A stretch of 64,000 nt of DNA. It comes from Stenotrophomonas bentonitica (GTDB lineage Bacteria > Pseudomonadota > Gammaproteobacteria > Xanthomonadales > Xanthomonadaceae). The stretch is from contig NZ_PKQP01000005.1 of NCBI RefSeq assembly GCF_002887735.1, forward strand, positions 265,679 through 329,678. The letters run 5' to 3'. The notes under the pieces were generated by a model. That model searched no databases. It was given only the letters and a program-made list of their open reading frames with translations, and was not told the origin of the DNA. Shown here one piece after another: positions 26,545 to 37,981 of the stretch (the stretch's first letter is position 1; each line of letters opens with the position of its first letter). The position numbers and the translations under genes were made by a program.

Positions 26545-28385
26545 ACAAGTCCGGCCGCAACCGTGCGCGCAACAGCTTCAACCTCCGCCAGCGCCTGAAG
26601 TGGGTGGGGCTGGCGCTGGGCTTGTGCTCGGTCTCGCTGGTTGGTCGCGCTGCCTACGTGCAGATCATCAACAGCGAGTTCTACCAGCGCCAGGGCGAAG
26701 CCCGTTACCTGCGCGAGCTGCCGATCAACACCTCGCGCGGCATGATCACCGACCGCAACGGTGAGCCGGTGGCGGTCTCCACGCCGGTCGCCTCGATCTG
26801 GGTCAACCCGCAGGAACTGCTGCGCGCCCCGGACCGCATCCCGGAGCTGGCCACCGCGCTGGGCATGCCGCTGGACGAGCTGACCTCCAAGCTGTCGCAG
26901 AAGGCGGACAAGGAATTCATGTACCTGCGCCGCCGGATCAATCCGGACGACGCGGAAAAGGTGGTCGCGCTGAAGATCCCGGGCGTGGCCTCGCAGCGCG
27001 AGTTCCGCCGCTTCTACCCGCAGGGTGAGGCGATGGCGCACGTGCTGGGCTTCACCAACATCGACGACCGCGGCCAGGAAGGACTGGAGCTGGCCTTCGA
27101 CGAATGGCTGCGCGGCAAGGCCGGCGCCAAGCGCGTGATCCGCAACCGCAAGGGCGACACCGTCGAGAGCGATCTGCTGCGCGCCGCCGAGCCGGGCAAG
27201 GACCTCACCCTCAGCATCGACCGCCGCATCCAGTTCCTGGCCTTCAAGGAGCTGCGCAACGCGCTGATCGCCAACAAGGCGGCCGGCGGCTCGATGGTGA
27301 TCATGGACGTGGCTACCGGTGAAGTGCTGGCCATGGTCAACCTGCCGACCTACAACCCCAATGCCGTGGGTGGCGCTGCGCCGGACACCCGTCGCAACCG
27401 CGCGGTGACCGATCTGGTCGAGCCCGGCTCGACCATGAAGCCGCTGACCATCGCCTCGGCGCTGCAGTCCGGCGTGGTCACCAAGGACACCACGGTGGAT
27501 ACCAACCCGGGTTACATGGCTGTCGGGCGTTTCACCATCAAGGACGTGCCGCGCAACAACGGCGTGCTCAACGTCACCGGCGTGATCACCCGCAGCTCGA
27601 ACATCGGCGCGGCCAAGATCGCGGCCAAGATGCCGGACCAGGTCTTCTACGACCACGTGCACAGCTTCGGCTACGGCGTGTCGCCGCACAGCGGCTTCCC
27701 CGGCGAATCGGCCGGCGTGCTGCCGCGCCCGGCGCGCTGGAGCGGCTCGTCCAAGACCACCATGTCCTACGGCTACGGCCTGAATGTCACCCCGCTGCAG
27801 ATCGCCACGGCGTACTCGGCGCTGGGCAACGGCGGCAAGTTGATCGCGCCGACCTTCGTCAAGGGCCAGCGCAACGAAGGCAAGCAGATCATCGATGAGA
27901 GCATCGCCAAGGAAGTGGTGGCGATGATGGAAACCGTGGTCACCCAGGGCGGCGCCAAGCAGGCCGCGGTGCTGGGCTACCACGTGGCCGGCAAGACCGG
28001 TACGGCCCGAAAGGCCGGCCCGGGCGGGTACGAGCGCGGGCATTACAACGCGCTGTTCGCCGGCGTGGTGCCGGCCACCAACCCGCGCTTTGCCACGGTG
28101 ATCGTCATCAACGACCCGCAGGCCGGCAAGTACTACGGCGGCCTGGTGTCCGCACCGGTGTTCCACAACGTGATGGAAGGCGCACTGCGCCTGATGGACG
28201 TGCCGCCGGATGACATCGAGTCGTGGCTGGCCGCCCAGCAGTCCGGAAAGATGGGCCACTCGGCCTCGGTGCTGCCGATGCCGCCGCCGGAAACGGTGAT
28301 CGCACCCGACGCCGCCGCAGAATTCGATGCCGCGCTGCCCAGCGCGCACGCCACGGTGCCGCCCGCGCAGGGAGGCACCCAATGA
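26541..28385 (+). CDS. ftsI: Septal peptidoglycan transpeptidase FtsI (PBP3)
   Basis: Class B penicillin-binding protein that crosslinks septal peptidoglycan, the target of cephalosporins and aztreonam. 614 residues: a single N-terminal membrane anchor (about 20-42), a pedestal domain, then the transpeptidase. Active-site motifs are S297-TMK300, S352-SN and K485-TGT. A Pro/Ala-rich tail follows the catalytic domain. Coupled by ATGA to ftsL before and murE after. Confidence 0.97.
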   Translation: MNKSGRNRARNSFNLRQRLKWVGLALGLCSVSLVGRAAYVQIINSEFYQRQGEARYLRELPINTSRGMITDRNGEPVAVSTPVASIWVNPQELLRAPDRIPELATALGMPLDELTSKLSQKADKEFMYLRRRINPDDAEKVVALKIPGVASQREFRRFYPQGEAMAHVLGFTNIDDRGQEGLELAFDEWLRGKAGAKRVIRNRKGDTVESDLLRAAEPGKDLTLSIDRRIQFLAFKELRNALIANKAAGGSMVIMDVATGEVLAMVNLPTYNPNAVGGAAPDTRRNRAVTDLVEPGSTMKPLTIASALQSGVVTKDTTVDTNPGYMAVGRFTIKDVPRNNGVLNVTGVITRSSNIGAAKIAAKMPDQVFYDHVHSFGYGVSPHSGFPGESAGVLPRPARWSGSSKTTMSYGYGLNVTPLQIATAYSALGNGGKLIAPTFVKGQRNEGKQIIDESIAKEVVAMMETVVTQGGAKQAAVLGYHVAGKTGTARKAGPGGYERGHYNALFAGVVPATNPRFATVIVINDPQAGKYYGGLVSAPVFHNVMEGALRLMDVPPDDIESWLAAQQSGKMGHSASVLPMPPPETVIAPDAAAEFDAALPSAHATVPPAQGGTQ

Positions 28386-29884
28386 GCCAGACGATGTTGC
28401 TTTCGCAGTTGCTTCCCGATGTGGCACTGAGCCACGATCCGACCCTCACCGGCCTGGTGCTGGACAGCCGCGCGGTGCGCCCGGGCAACGCCTTCGTGGC
28501 GATCGCCGGTTTCGGCGCGCACGGGCTGGGGTTTGTCGACCAGGCGCGCGCCAATGGCGCTGCGGCGATCCTGTTCGACCCGCCGGCCCCGGCCGAACTG
28601 CCGGCCCCGGCCGATGCGATCGCCGTGCCGGGCCTGCGCAACCGCATGGGTGCGATGGCCGACCAGTTCCACGGCCATCCCTCGCGCGCGATGACGATGG
28701 TCGGCGTGACCGGCACCAACGGCAAGACCTCCACCGTGCAGCTGCTGGCCCAGGCCTGGCACCTGCTCGGCACCGCCAGTGGCAGCATCGGCACGCTAGG
28801 CGTGGGTCTGTACGGCGACGTCGTGCCGACCGGGTTCACCACGCCACTGGTGCTGCAGATGCATGAGGTGCTGGCGCAGCTGCGCGATGCCGGCGCCCAG
28901 GCCGTGGCGATGGAAGTCAGCTCGCACGCGCTCGACCAGGGCCGCGTGGACGCCGTGCATTACGACGTGGCGGTGTTCACCAATCTCACCCGCGACCATC
29001 TCGACTATCACGGCGACATGGCGCAGTACGGTGCGGCCAAGGCCAGGCTGTTCCACCGCGACGGCCTGAAGGCTGCCGTGGTCAACCTCGATGACAGCTT
29101 TGGCAGCGAGCTGCTGCGCACCATCGGCGAGAGCGTCCGCCCGATCGGCGTCAGCTCGCGCGGTGCCGCACAGGCCACCCTGCGTGCCGATTCACTCACC
29201 CTGGATGGGCGCGGCATCGCCTTCGACCTGGTGGTCGACGGCCAGCGCCATCCGGTGCAGTCGCCGCTGCTCGGCCGTTTCAACGTGGACAACCTGCTGG
29301 CCGTAGCCGGTGCGCTGTATGCGCTGGACCATGCCCCGGCCGCGATCGCCGCGCTGCTCTCGCAGCTGCAGCCGATTGCCGGCCGCATGAACCGCCTGGG
29401 CGGCGAGGGTGGCCTGCCCACCGTCGTGGTCGATTACGCCCACACCCCGGATGCACTGGAACAGGCCTTGACCAGCGTGCAGGGCCATCTGGCCGGCCGC
29501 CTGGTCTGCGTGTTCGGCTGCGGCGGCGAGCGCGATACCGGCAAGCGCCCGCAGATGGCCGCCATCGCCGAACAGCATGCCGACGTGGTGATCGTCACCG
29601 ACGACAATCCGCGCGGCGAAGACGGCGACGTGATCGTGGCCGACATCCTCAAGGGATTTGACGCACCCGCGGCGGTCACCGTGCAGCGCGACCGTGCCGC
29701 CGCGATTGCTGCTGCGATCGGCCAGGCCGGCACGGGCGACATCGTGCTGATCGCCGGCAAGGGACATGAGCCCTACCAGGAGATCCACGGGGTCAAGCAC
29801 GCCTTCGACGACACCGAGGTTGCCGGCCGAGTGCTGGCCGCGCGTGTGGACAACGTGGGCACGCTGCGCAGGGAGGCCCCATGA
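28382..29884 (+). CDS. murE: UDP-MurNAc-tripeptide (meso-diaminopimelate) ligase MurE
   Basis: Cytoplasmic Mur ligase that adds the third residue to UDP-MurNAc-L-Ala-D-Glu. 500 residues from the ATG overlapping ftsI. The ATP loop is [12 protein letters not shown] (GTNGKTS at 111-117). DNPR at 408-411 is the signature of the meso-DAP-specific enzymes, so the stem peptide carries DAP as expected for a Gram-negative. Confidence 0.97.
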   Translation: MSQTMLLSQLLPDVALSHDPTLTGLVLDSRAVRPGNAFVAIAGFGAHGLGFVDQARANGAAAILFDPPAPAELPAPADAIAVPGLRNRMGAMADQFHGHPSRAMTMVGVTGTNGKTSTVQLLAQAWHLLGTASGSIGTLGVGLYGDVVPTGFTTPLVLQMHEVLAQLRDAGAQAVAMEVSSHALDQGRVDAVHYDVAVFTNLTRDHLDYHGDMAQYGAAKARLFHRDGLKAAVVNLDDSFGSELLRTIGESVRPIGVSSRGAAQATLRADSLTLDGRGIAFDLVVDGQRHPVQSPLLGRFNVDNLLAVAGALYALDHAPAAIAALLSQLQPIAGRMNRLGGEGGLPTVVVDYAHTPDALEQALTSVQGHLAGRLVCVFGCGGERDTGKRPQMAAIAEQHADVVIVTDDNPRGEDGDVIVADILKGFDAPAAVTVQRDRAAAIAAAIGQAGTGDIVLIAGKGHEPYQEIHGVKHAFDDTEVAGRVLAARVDNVGTLRREAP

Positions 29885-31275
29885 AGCGCACACCGCTGTC
29901 GCTGATCGCCCATTGGGCCGGTGGCGAGATCCATGGCGAAGACACCGCCATCGATGCGATCAGCAATGACACCCGCACGCTTGCCCCGGGCAGCCTGTAC
30001 GTGGCGCTGCGCGGCGAGCGTTTCGATGGTCATGATTTCGCAGCCGACGCCCTGGCGCGCGGTGCTTCGGCGATGCTGGTCGAGCGCCTGCTGGATGTGG
30101 CCCTGCCGCAGATCGTGGTTGCCGACAGTGAGCACGCCCTGGGCCGCATCGCCGCCGGCATGCAGCGCGACCGCGGCACCGAGGTGTTCGCGATCACCGG
30201 TAGCAACGGCAAGACCAGCGTCAAGAGCCTGCTGCTGGCGATTCTGGAGCAGGTGGCACGGGACGACCGCAAGGTGGTCTACGCCAACCCGGGCAACCGC
30301 AACAACGAGATCGGCCTGCCGCTGGCGGTGCTCGATGCGCCGGAAGATGCCGACTACGCCGTCTACGAGATGGGCGCCGGCAAGCCGGGCGATATCGCCT
30401 ACCTCACCGAGATCGTGCGCCCGCACTACGCGCTGGTGAACAACATCGCGCCGGCGCATCTGGAGCGCATGGGCAGCCTGCAGGGCGTGGCCACCACCAA
30501 GGGTGCGATCTACGCGGCGCTGCCCTCCGATGGCGTGGCTGTGATCAATGCCGATGACGCCTTCGGGATCTGGTTCGAACAGCACATCGTCGGCCAGCCG
30601 TCGCGCTGCCGCGTGCTGCGCTACGGCCTGGACCACAGCGCCGATGTCACCGCACGTGCGATCCGTCCGGCCGCGCAGGGCAGCCAGTTCGTGCTGTCCA
30701 CGCCGCAGGGCGATGCAGAGATCACGCTGGGCCTGCCGGGCCGGCACAACATCAGCAATGCCCTGGCCGCTGCCTCGCTGGCGTTGGCCGCAGGCCTTCC
30801 GGTGGCGCAGATCGCCGCCGGCCTGGCCCGCGCCGAGCCGGTCCCCGGCCGCCAGATCGCGCACCAGCTGCCCAATGGCGCGGTGCTGATCGATGACAGT
30901 TACAACGCCAACCCCGGCTCGTTGGCCGCGGCCATCGATGCCCTGGCAGGCACGAAGGAAGAAGGCTGGCTGGTGCTTGGCGACATGCGCGAACTCGGCC
31001 CGGACGGCGAGGCGCTGCATGCGCAGGCCGGCCGCCGTGCGCGCGAGGCTGGCCTGGCGCGGCTGTACACGCTCGGTCCGCTGAGCGCCGCCGCCTCGAC
31101 CGCCTTCGGTGAAGGCGGCCAGCATTTCCAGAGCCACCAGGCCCTGGCCGCCGCGCTCGCCACCGAACTGCATGCCGGCGTGCGCTGCCTGGTCAAGGGC
31201 TCGCGTGGCAGCGCCATGGACACGATCGTCAAAGCGCTGCTCGCGCAAGGAGAGGAAACCCCCAATGTTGCTTGA
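29881..31275 (+). CDS. murF: UDP-MurNAc-tripeptide--D-Ala-D-Ala ligase MurF
   Basis: Adds D-Ala-D-Ala to complete the UDP-MurNAc-pentapeptide. 464 residues with ATP loop GSNGKTS at 107-113, and the Mur-ligase blocks [29 protein letters not shown] and [18 protein letters not shown]. It overlaps murE by ATGA and runs 11 bases into mraY, so the two are tightly coupled. Its substrate dipeptide comes from Ddl, encoded a few genes on. Confidence 0.97.
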   Translation: MKRTPLSLIAHWAGGEIHGEDTAIDAISNDTRTLAPGSLYVALRGERFDGHDFAADALARGASAMLVERLLDVALPQIVVADSEHALGRIAAGMQRDRGTEVFAITGSNGKTSVKSLLLAILEQVARDDRKVVYANPGNRNNEIGLPLAVLDAPEDADYAVYEMGAGKPGDIAYLTEIVRPHYALVNNIAPAHLERMGSLQGVATTKGAIYAALPSDGVAVINADDAFGIWFEQHIVGQPSRCRVLRYGLDHSADVTARAIRPAAQGSQFVLSTPQGDAEITLGLPGRHNISNALAAASLALAAGLPVAQIAAGLARAEPVPGRQIAHQLPNGAVLIDDSYNANPGSLAAAIDALAGTKEEGWLVLGDMRELGPDGEALHAQAGRRAREAGLARLYTLGPLSAAASTAFGEGGQHFQSHQALAAALATELHAGVRCLVKGSRGSAMDTIVKALLAQGEETPNVA

Positions 31276-32350
31276 ACTGGCCCGATGGCTGCAGCAGTTG
31301 GAGAGCCTGTTCGGGCTGTTCGGCTACCTGACCCTGCGCGGCATCCTCGCGGCGCTGACCGCCCTGTTCCTGTCGCTGTGGCTCGGCCCGGCGATGATCC
31401 GCAAGCTTGCCCAGTTCAAGGGCGGCCAGCCGATCCGCAAGGACGGGCCGCAGACCCATTTCTCCAAGGCCGGCACGCCGACCATGGGCGGTTCGCTGAT
31501 CCTGCTGACGATCACGCTGTCGGTGCTGCTGTGGGCCGACCTGCGCAATCGCTACGTCTGGCTGGTGCTGGCGGTGATGCTGTGCTTCGGTGCGATCGGC
31601 TGGTACGACGACTGGATCAAGATCGTCCGTCGTGATCCCAACGGCCTGAAGTCGCGCTGGAAGTACCTGCTGCAGTCGATCTTCGGCCTCGCGGCCGGTC
31701 TGTTCCTGTTCTACACCGCCGATGTCCCGGCGGCGATGACGTTCTACATCCCGATGTTCAAGTCGATCGCGCTGCCGCTGGCCGGCATCAGCTTCGTGGC
31801 CATCGCCTACTTCTGGATCGTCGGCTTCTCCAACGCGGTCAACCTGACCGACGGCCTGGACGGGCTGGCGATCATGCCGACGGTGCTGGTCGCCTGCGCG
31901 CTGGGCGTGTTCGCCTACGCCTCGGGCAACGTGGTGTTCTCCAGCTACCTGCAGATCCCGCAGATCCCGGGCGCCGGTGAGCTGGTCATCATCTGCGCGG
32001 CGATCGCCGGCGCAGGGCTGGGCTTCCTCTGGTTCAACACCTATCCGGCCATGGTCTTCATGGGCGACATCGGCGCGCTGGCGCTGGGCGCGGTGCTGGG
32101 CACGATCGCGGTGATCACCCGCCAGGAACTGGTGCTGGTGGTGATGGGTGGCGTGTTCGTGATCGAGACGCTGTCGGTGATGATCCAGGTCGCCTCGTTC
32201 AAGCTGACCGGCAAGCGCGTGTTCCGCATGGCGCCGATCCACCACCACTTCGAACTGAAGGGCTGGCCGGAGCCGCGCGTGATCGTGCGCTTCTGGATCA
32301 TCTCGGTCGTGCTGGTCCTGATCGGCCTGGCCACGTTGAAGGTCCGCTGA
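31265..32350 (+). CDS. mraY: Phospho-MurNAc-pentapeptide transferase MraY
   Basis: Integral membrane enzyme that transfers phospho-MurNAc-pentapeptide to undecaprenyl phosphate, giving lipid I. 361 residues, about ten membrane segments. Motifs: [12 protein letters not shown], the Asp-rich [13 protein letters not shown] and [13 protein letters not shown]. The start at 31265 gives [13 protein letters not shown], typical for the family. Its TGA shares its A with the ftsW ATG, leaving no room for murD, which usually lies here. Confidence 0.97.
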   Translation: MLLELARWLQQLESLFGLFGYLTLRGILAALTALFLSLWLGPAMIRKLAQFKGGQPIRKDGPQTHFSKAGTPTMGGSLILLTITLSVLLWADLRNRYVWLVLAVMLCFGAIGWYDDWIKIVRRDPNGLKSRWKYLLQSIFGLAAGLFLFYTADVPAAMTFYIPMFKSIALPLAGISFVAIAYFWIVGFSNAVNLTDGLDGLAIMPTVLVACALGVFAYASGNVVFSSYLQIPQIPGAGELVIICAAIAGAGLGFLWFNTYPAMVFMGDIGALALGAVLGTIAVITRQELVLVVMGGVFVIETLSVMIQVASFKLTGKRVFRMAPIHHHFELKGWPEPRVIVRFWIISVVLVLIGLATLKVR

Positions 32351-33678
32351 TGAACGACCTCTCGCGCCAAGCCACCCGCCTGGAAGCCATCGGAGGCCAC
32401 TTCGACAAGTGGCTGCTGGGCGCGATCATCGCGCTCACCGGGCTGGGCGTGGTGATGGTCGCGTCGAGCTCGATCGCGTTGATGAGCAGCCCGTTCTACT
32501 ACCTCAACCGCCACCTGATCTTCCTGGCGGTGGGTATCGGCCTGGCGATCATCGCCATGCGCACCGAGCTCAAGAGCATCGAGCAGTACAACCAGATCCT
32601 GCTGCTGGGCTGCTTCGCGCTGCTGGTGGTGGTGTTCATCCCGGGCCTGGGCAGCAGCGTCAACGGTGCCCGCCGCTGGATCAACCTGGGCATCTCCAAG
32701 TTCCAGACCGTCGAAGCGGTGAAGGTGCTCTACATCGTGTGGCTGTCCAGCTACCTGGTCCGCTTCCGCGATGAGGTCAATGCCACCTGGCCGGCGATGC
32801 TCAAGCCGCTCGGCGTGGCCGGCGCGCTGGTGGTGCTGTTGCTGCTGCAGCCGGACTTCGGCTCGTCCACGCTGCTGCTGGCGATCACCGCCGGCATGCT
32901 GGTGCTGGGCGGGGTCAACATGCCGCGCATGTCCATGCCGGTGATCATCGGCATGGTCGGCATGAGCGCGCTGGCGATCATCGAACCGTACCGCATGCGC
33001 CGCATCACCTCCTTCCTGGACCCGTGGGCCGACCAGCAGGGCGACGGCTACCAGCTGTCCAACGCGCTGATGGCCGTGGGCCGCGGCGAGTGGACCGGCG
33101 TGGGCCTGGGCAACTCGGTGCAGAAGCTCTATTACCTGCCCGAAGCGCATACCGACTTCATCTTCTCGGTCACCGCCGAAGAGCTGGGCTTCCTCGGCAC
33201 CTGCCTGATCATCGCGCTGTACGCACTGCTGGTCGGCCGCACCTTCTGGCTGGGCATGCGCTGCGTGGAAATGAAGCGCCACTTCTCCGGCTACATCGCC
33301 TTCGGCATCGGCCTGTGGATCAGCATGCAGAGCTTCGTCTCGATCGGGGTCAACCTCGGCATCCTGCCGACCAAGGGGCTGACCCTGCCGCTGATTTCCT
33401 CGGGCGGCTCGAGCGTGCTGATGACCTGCGTGGCGATGGGCCTGCTGCTGCGCGTCTCCTACGAACTGGATCGCGCCGAGCGCCGCCAGGCCGTGCGCAT
33501 GGGTGCCGACCAGGAGGGGCCGCTGCCGGGGGATACGCCCAGGGCCGAGAGCGCCAGTGCGGTCGCCGCAGCGATGCAGGACAGCGGCAACCGCGATGCG
33601 GCACCGCGCGACAGTTCCACCCGTGGCACCAGCCGCATGCAGCAGCGCATCGAGCCGACGCTGGGGAGGATGGGATGA
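32350..33678 (+). CDS. ftsW: Septal peptidoglycan glycosyltransferase FtsW
   Basis: SEDS-family polymerase that works with FtsI at the septum. 442 residues, about ten membrane segments, with the SEDS signatures [37 protein letters not shown] and [18 protein letters not shown] hydrophilic C-terminal tail of about 50 residues (rich in Ala, Ser and Arg) is longer than in E. coli. Coupled to mraY (TGATG) and murG (ATGA). Confidence 0.97.
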   Translation: MNDLSRQATRLEAIGGHFDKWLLGAIIALTGLGVVMVASSSIALMSSPFYYLNRHLIFLAVGIGLAIIAMRTELKSIEQYNQILLLGCFALLVVVFIPGLGSSVNGARRWINLGISKFQTVEAVKVLYIVWLSSYLVRFRDEVNATWPAMLKPLGVAGALVVLLLLQPDFGSSTLLLAITAGMLVLGGVNMPRMSMPVIIGMVGMSALAIIEPYRMRRITSFLDPWADQQGDGYQLSNALMAVGRGEWTGVGLGNSVQKLYYLPEAHTDFIFSVTAEELGFLGTCLIIALYALLVGRTFWLGMRCVEMKRHFSGYIAFGIGLWISMQSFVSIGVNLGILPTKGLTLPLISSGGSSVLMTCVAMGLLLRVSYELDRAERRQAVRMGADQEGPLPGDTPRAESASAVAAAMQDSGNRDAAPRDSSTRGTSRMQQRIEPTLGRMG

Positions 33679-34769
33679 GCACGCCTCGTCTCGATCCGTC
33701 CCGTCGCCCGGTCATGATCATGGCCGGTGGTACCGGGGGGCACATCTTCCCGGGCCTGGCCGTGGCCAAGGTGCTGCGCGAGCGCGGCGTGCCGGTGACC
33801 TGGCTGGGGGCCGATGGCGCGATGGAAACGCGCCTGGTGCCGCAGCACGACATCCCCATCGACACGCTGGCCATCGGCGGCCTGCGCGGCAAGGGCAAAC
33901 TGGCCCTGCTCGGCGCGCCGCTGCGGCTGCTGCGTGCGATCCGCGCGGCCGGCTTCCTGATCCGCGATCGCCAGCCGCGTGCGGTGATCGCCTTCGGTGG
34001 CTTCGCCTCCGGCCCCGGCGGCATCGCCGCGCGCTTGCATGGCCTGCCGCTGCTGGTGCACGAACAGAACCGCGCCCCGGGCATGACCAACCGCGTGCTG
34101 TCGCGCGTCGCGCGCCGCGTGCTGGCCGGTTTCCCGGGCAGCTTCGCCAAACGCGAGGAAGCGGTCGGCAACCCGGTGCGTGCCGAGATCGCCGCGATCA
34201 CGCCGCCGGATCTGCGCCTGGCCAATCGCCAGGGCCCGTTGCACCTGCTGGTGCTCGGTGGCAGCCAGGGCGCACGCGTGCTCAACAACGCGGTGCCCAA
34301 GGCGCTGGCCGCACTGGGCGCCGGCATGCCGGTGCAGGTGCGTCACCAGAGCGGCGAGAAGCTGCATGCCGAAGCCCTGCAGGCCTATGCCGATGCCGGC
34401 GTGCAGGCAAGCGTGGAACCCTTCATCGCCGATATGGCCGAGGCGTTCGCCTGGGCCGATCTGGTCGTGTGCCGCTCCGGTGCCTCCACCCTGGCCGAGC
34501 TCTGCGCGGTCGGTGTGGGCAGCGTGCTGGTGCCGTTCGCGGCGGCCGTCGACGATCACCAGACCCGCAATGCGGAGTATCTGGTCGAGCGCGGCGCGGC
34601 CGTGTTGCTGAAGCAGGATGAAACGCTGGCGACGCAGTTGGAAGGCGTGCTGCGCGATCTGTCCGAAAATTCCGCCCGACGCATGCAGATGGCGAACGCC
34701 GCGCGTGCCCTGGCCAAGGTCGATGCCGCTGAGCGCATCGCCGACATCATTCTCGAGGAATCCAAATGA
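33675..34769 (+). CDS. murG: Lipid II synthase MurG
   Basis: Peripheral membrane GT-B glycosyltransferase that adds GlcNAc to lipid I. 364 residues from ATG 33675. Motifs: [19 protein letters not shown] (G-loop, about 13-31), [12 protein letters not shown], and the donor-binding block [17 protein letters not shown]. The last codons contain GAGGAA, a ribosome binding site for the mini-ORF whose ATG overlaps the murG stop. Confidence 0.97.
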   Translation: MSTPRLDPSRRPVMIMAGGTGGHIFPGLAVAKVLRERGVPVTWLGADGAMETRLVPQHDIPIDTLAIGGLRGKGKLALLGAPLRLLRAIRAAGFLIRDRQPRAVIAFGGFASGPGGIAARLHGLPLLVHEQNRAPGMTNRVLSRVARRVLAGFPGSFAKREEAVGNPVRAEIAAITPPDLRLANRQGPLHLLVLGGSQGARVLNNAVPKALAALGAGMPVQVRHQSGEKLHAEALQAYADAGVQASVEPFIADMAEAFAWADLVVCRSGASTLAELCAVGVGSVLVPFAAAVDDHQTRNAEYLVERGAAVLLKQDETLATQLEGVLRDLSENSARRMQMANAARALAKVDAAERIADIILEESK

Positions 34770-34810
34770 ACACCGCTACGCGCGCCAGCCTGGCGCGAGG
34801 CCGCGCATGA
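34766..34810 (+). CDS. 14-codon bridge ORF between murG and murC
   Basis: ATG 34766 overlaps the murG stop (ATGA) after a strong GAGGAA five bases upstream. It encodes [14 protein letters not shown] and stops at TGA 34808-34810, which overlaps the murC ATG in the same ATGA manner. The 37 bases between murG and murC are thus fully bridged. No domain is present. The likely role is translational coupling; alternatively it is the relic of a longer murC N-terminus, since one extra base would fuse it to murC. E. coli MurC also begins MNT, a resemblance that may be chance. Confidence 0.6.
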   Translation: MNTATRASLARGRA

Positions 34811-36243
34811 TCCGCCGCCTCCACGACACCAACGACCTGGTACGTGCGTTCCCGCGCGTGCACTTCGTCGGCATCGGCGGCACCGGCATGAGCGGCATCG
34901 CCGAAGTGATGCTGACGCTGGGCTATGAAGTGTCCGGTTCGGACAACGCCGACAACGCCGCGACCCGTCGCCTGGCCGGCCTGGGTGCGCGCGTGATGCG
35001 TGGCCATTCGGCTGCCAACGTGCTCGGCACCGACTGCGTGGTGGTCTCCAGCGCGATCCGCGATGACAACCCCGAGCTTATGGAAGCGCGCAGCCAGCGC
35101 ATTCCGATCATGCCGCGCGCGGCGATGCTGGCCGAACTGATGCGCTTCCGCCGAGGCATCGCGGTGGCCGGCACGCACGGCAAGACCACCACCACCAGCC
35201 TGACGGCCGCGGTGCTGAGCGAAGGCGGGCTGGACCCGACCTTCGTGATCGGCGGCCAGCTGCTCGCTGCCGGTGCCAACGCCAAGCTCGGCAGTGGCCA
35301 GTGGCTGGTGGCCGAAGCCGATGAAAGCGATGGCAGCTTCCTGCGCCTGAACCCGCTGGTCTCGGTGATCACCAACATCGATTCGGACCACCTGGAAAAC
35401 TACGGCAACGATTTCGCCCGGGTCCAGGCTGCGTTCGCCGAGTTCCTGCAGCGCCTGCCGTTCTACGGCCTGGCGGTGCTGTGCATCGATGATCCGGAAG
35501 TGGCCGCGCTGGCCGCGCAGACGCCGCGCCATGTCATGAGCTATGGCATGAGCAGCAACGCCGACGTGCGCGCCGAGGATGTGGTCCAGGATGGCCCGCG
35601 CATGCGCTTCACCCTGCGCCTGCCCGAAGGCAGCAGCCACCCGGTGACGCTGGCCCTGCCGGGCGCACACAACGTACTCAACGCCCTGGCCGCCGCGGCC
35701 GTGGGCTGGCAGCTGGGCGTGGCGCCGGAGGCAATCGCACGCGCGCTGGAAAGCTTTGCCGGCATCGGCCGCCGCTTCAACGATCTGGGCATCGTCACCA
35801 CGCACACCGGTGCCAAGGTGCGCGTGATCGATGATTACGGCCACCACCCGCGCGAACTGGCCGCCGTGTTCGCCGCCGCCCGCGGCGGCTGGCCGAGCCA
35901 GCGCCTGGTCGTGGCGTTCCAGCCACACCGTTACAGCCGTACCCGCGATCAGTTCGACGCCTTCGCGGCGGTCCTCTCCGAAGTGGACGCACTGGTGCTG
36001 AGCGAGGTCTATCCGGCCGGCGAGGCGCCGATCCCGGGGGCCGATTCGCGTTCGCTGGCGCGCGCCATCCGCGCGCGTGGCCGCAGCGAGCCGGTCGTGG
36101 TCGGCAACGCCGCCGAACTGGCGCACGTGCTGCCCGACGTCCTGCAGGACGGTGACCTGCTGCTGATGATGGGCGCAGGCGACATCGGCTACATCGCCCA
36201 GCAGATCGCCGGCGAAGGCTTCCAGGAGGCCCCGGCGGCATGA
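34807..36243 (+). CDS. murC: UDP-MurNAc--L-alanine ligase MurC
   Basis: First Mur ligase, adding L-Ala to UDP-MurNAc. 478 residues from ATG 34807, with GAGG six bases before it. Motifs: [18 protein letters not shown] (UDP-MurNAc-binding Rossmann loop, about 18-35), ATP loop GTHGKTT at 122-128, [10 protein letters not shown] and [15 protein letters not shown]. Overlaps the mini-ORF stop before and the ddl start after. Confidence 0.97.
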   Translation: MIRRLHDTNDLVRAFPRVHFVGIGGTGMSGIAEVMLTLGYEVSGSDNADNAATRRLAGLGARVMRGHSAANVLGTDCVVVSSAIRDDNPELMEARSQRIPIMPRAAMLAELMRFRRGIAVAGTHGKTTTTSLTAAVLSEGGLDPTFVIGGQLLAAGANAKLGSGQWLVAEADESDGSFLRLNPLVSVITNIDSDHLENYGNDFARVQAAFAEFLQRLPFYGLAVLCIDDPEVAALAAQTPRHVMSYGMSSNADVRAEDVVQDGPRMRFTLRLPEGSSHPVTLALPGAHNVLNALAAAAVGWQLGVAPEAIARALESFAGIGRRFNDLGIVTTHTGAKVRVIDDYGHHPRELAAVFAAARGGWPSQRLVVAFQPHRYSRTRDQFDAFAAVLSEVDALVLSEVYPAGEAPIPGADSRSLARAIRARGRSEPVVVGNAAELAHVLPDVLQDGDLLLMMGAGDIGYIAQQIAGEGFQEAPAA

Positions 36244-37223
36244 ACGCGCTGACCTTCCCGCCACTGCGCCTCACCGACCCGGCCATGTTCGGCCGCGTCG
36301 CCGTGCTGCTCGGTGGCACCTCCAGCGAGCGCAACGTCTCGCTGGATTCGGGCCGCAACGTGATCGAAGCGCTGCGCGCGCGCGGCGTCGATGCGATCGC
36401 CGTCGATGGCATCCCGGCCCTGGCGCTGGCGCTGGTCGAGAAGCGTTTCGACCGCGTCTTCAACATCCTCCACGGCCACAACGGCGGTGGTGAGGACGGC
36501 ATCGTGCAGGGCCTGATGGAGGCCTTCGGCGTGCCGTACACCGGCTCGGACGTGCTCGGCTCGGCGCTGAGCATGGACAAGGTCCGCACCAAGCAGGTGT
36601 GGATCTCGCACGGCCTGCCGACCCCGCGCTTCATCGCGCTGGACCAGGCCTCCGATGTCCATGCCGCCGCGGCCGAGCTCGGCCTGCCGGTGGTGGTCAA
36701 GCCGGCCAACGAAGGCTCCAGCGTCGGCATCAGCCGCGTAGTGGAAGAGGCCGGCCTGGATGAGGCGGTCGCACTGGCGGTGCGCTATGACGGCCAGCTG
36801 CTGATGGAGCAGATGGTGGTCGGCGACGAGTTGACCGTGGCGATCCTGGGCGACCAGGCGCTGCCGTCGATCCGCATCGTGCCCAAGGGCCAGTGGTACG
36901 ACTACAACGCCAAGTACATCGCCGAGGACACCCAGTACCTGTGCCCGGGCCTGGAAGGCGAGGACGAGATCGAGATCCGCCGCCTTGCACTGGCCGCGTT
37001 CCGCGCTGCCGGTTGCCGCGGCTGGGGCCGGGTGGACGTGATGCGCGACCGCAGCACGGGCCGCTTCTACCTGCTGGAAGTGAACACCGCGCCGGGCATG
37101 ACCAGCCATTCGCTGGTGCCCAAGGCGGCCAGCCAGGCCGGGATCGGCTTTGAAGAGCTGGTCTGGCGCGTACTGGAACAGACCCTGCCGGGTCACGCAG
37201 CGCAGGAGAACCGCCACGCATGA
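36240..37223 (+). CDS. ddl: D-alanine--D-alanine ligase (DdlB type)
   Basis: ATP-grasp ligase making the D-Ala-D-Ala dipeptide for MurF. 327 residues. Motifs: [19 protein letters not shown] (N-terminal substrate loop), [34 protein letters not shown] and the metal-binding [17 protein letters not shown]. Located at the usual ddlB position between murC and ftsQ with ATGA overlaps on both sides. Confidence 0.97.
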   Translation: MNALTFPPLRLTDPAMFGRVAVLLGGTSSERNVSLDSGRNVIEALRARGVDAIAVDGIPALALALVEKRFDRVFNILHGHNGGGEDGIVQGLMEAFGVPYTGSDVLGSALSMDKVRTKQVWISHGLPTPRFIALDQASDVHAAAAELGLPVVVKPANEGSSVGISRVVEEAGLDEAVALAVRYDGQLLMEQMVVGDELTVAILGDQALPSIRIVPKGQWYDYNAKYIAEDTQYLCPGLEGEDEIEIRRLALAAFRAAGCRGWGRVDVMRDRSTGRFYLLEVNTAPGMTSHSLVPKAASQAGIGFEELVWRVLEQTLPGHAAQENRHA

Positions 37224-37981
37224 ACGCGGTGCTGCGCATCTTCGTCTGGTTGCTGGCCCTGTCGGTCGTGGCACTGCCCGTGGTGGCGGTGCTCAACGGC
37301 TGGGTCGGTGCCGAGCGGTGGCCGTTGGCCAAGCTGCGTGTGCACGGTGAGTTCAAGCGGGTGCCGGCCGAGCAGCTGCAGCAGGTGGTGCTGCCGTATG
37401 CGAAGTCCGGCTTCTTCGCGGTCAAGCTGCAGGATGCGCAGGACGCCATCGAAACGCTGCCGTGGGTGGAAAGCGCGCAGGTCCGCAAGCAGTGGCCCGA
37501 CGTGCTGGAAATCACCCTGGTCGAGCACAAGCCGTTTGCGCGCTGGGGCCATGACCGCCTGCTCTCCGAGCAGGGCAAGCTGTTCGCCACGCCCAAGAAA
37601 CTGCAGGACCTGGAGCTGCCCGACCTGGATGGTCCGGACAGCCAGACCGAAGAAGTGGTGGCGCTCTACAACGATGCGCGCGCGCTGTTCGCGCCGGCCG
37701 GGGTGGACGTCAAGCGGGTCACCATGGACGCACGCGGCAGCTGGTCGCTGGTGCTGAGCAACGGCACCGAAGTGGTCGTGGGCCGCGACGATGCCCGCTC
37801 GCGCCTGCAGCGCTTCGTGCGCGTGCTGCCGCAGCTGGCCAACCAGGCGGCGCCGATCGAGCGCGCCGACCTCCGATATACCAATGGTTTCACACTGAGC
37901 TGGGGTACCCCGGCTCCGGCGACGCCGGCCGCACCGGCCGCGCCGGCCAATGTGGCGCACACGACGCAGGACAGGACATGA
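37220..37981 (+). CDS. ftsQ: Cell division protein FtsQ
   Basis: Bitopic divisome protein that links early (FtsA/FtsZ) and late (FtsLB, FtsWI) components. 253 residues: short cytoplasmic N-terminus, one membrane segment (about 7-27), a POTRA domain ([20 protein letters not shown] through [19 protein letters not shown]) and the FtsQ beta domain. It ends with an Ala/Pro-rich tail. ATGA overlap with ftsA. Confidence 0.95.
   Translation: MNAVLRIFVWLLALSVVALPVVAVLNGWVGAERWPLAKLRVHGEFKRVPAEQLQQVVLPYAKSGFFAVKLQDAQDAIETLPWVESAQVRKQWPDVLEITLVEHKPFARWGHDRLLSEQGKLFATPKKLQDLELPDLDGPDSQTEEVVALYNDARALFAPAGVDVKRVTMDARGSWSLVLSNGTEVVVGRDDARSRLQRFVRVLPQLANQAAPIERADLRYTNGFTLSWGTPAPATPAAPAAPANVAHTTQDRT

Noticed and set aside
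34618..34806. 63-codon N-terminal extension of MurC inside murG
   Set aside because: It is antagonistic to the murG frame and lacks homology; ATG 34807 with its own GAGG gives the standard MurC start.
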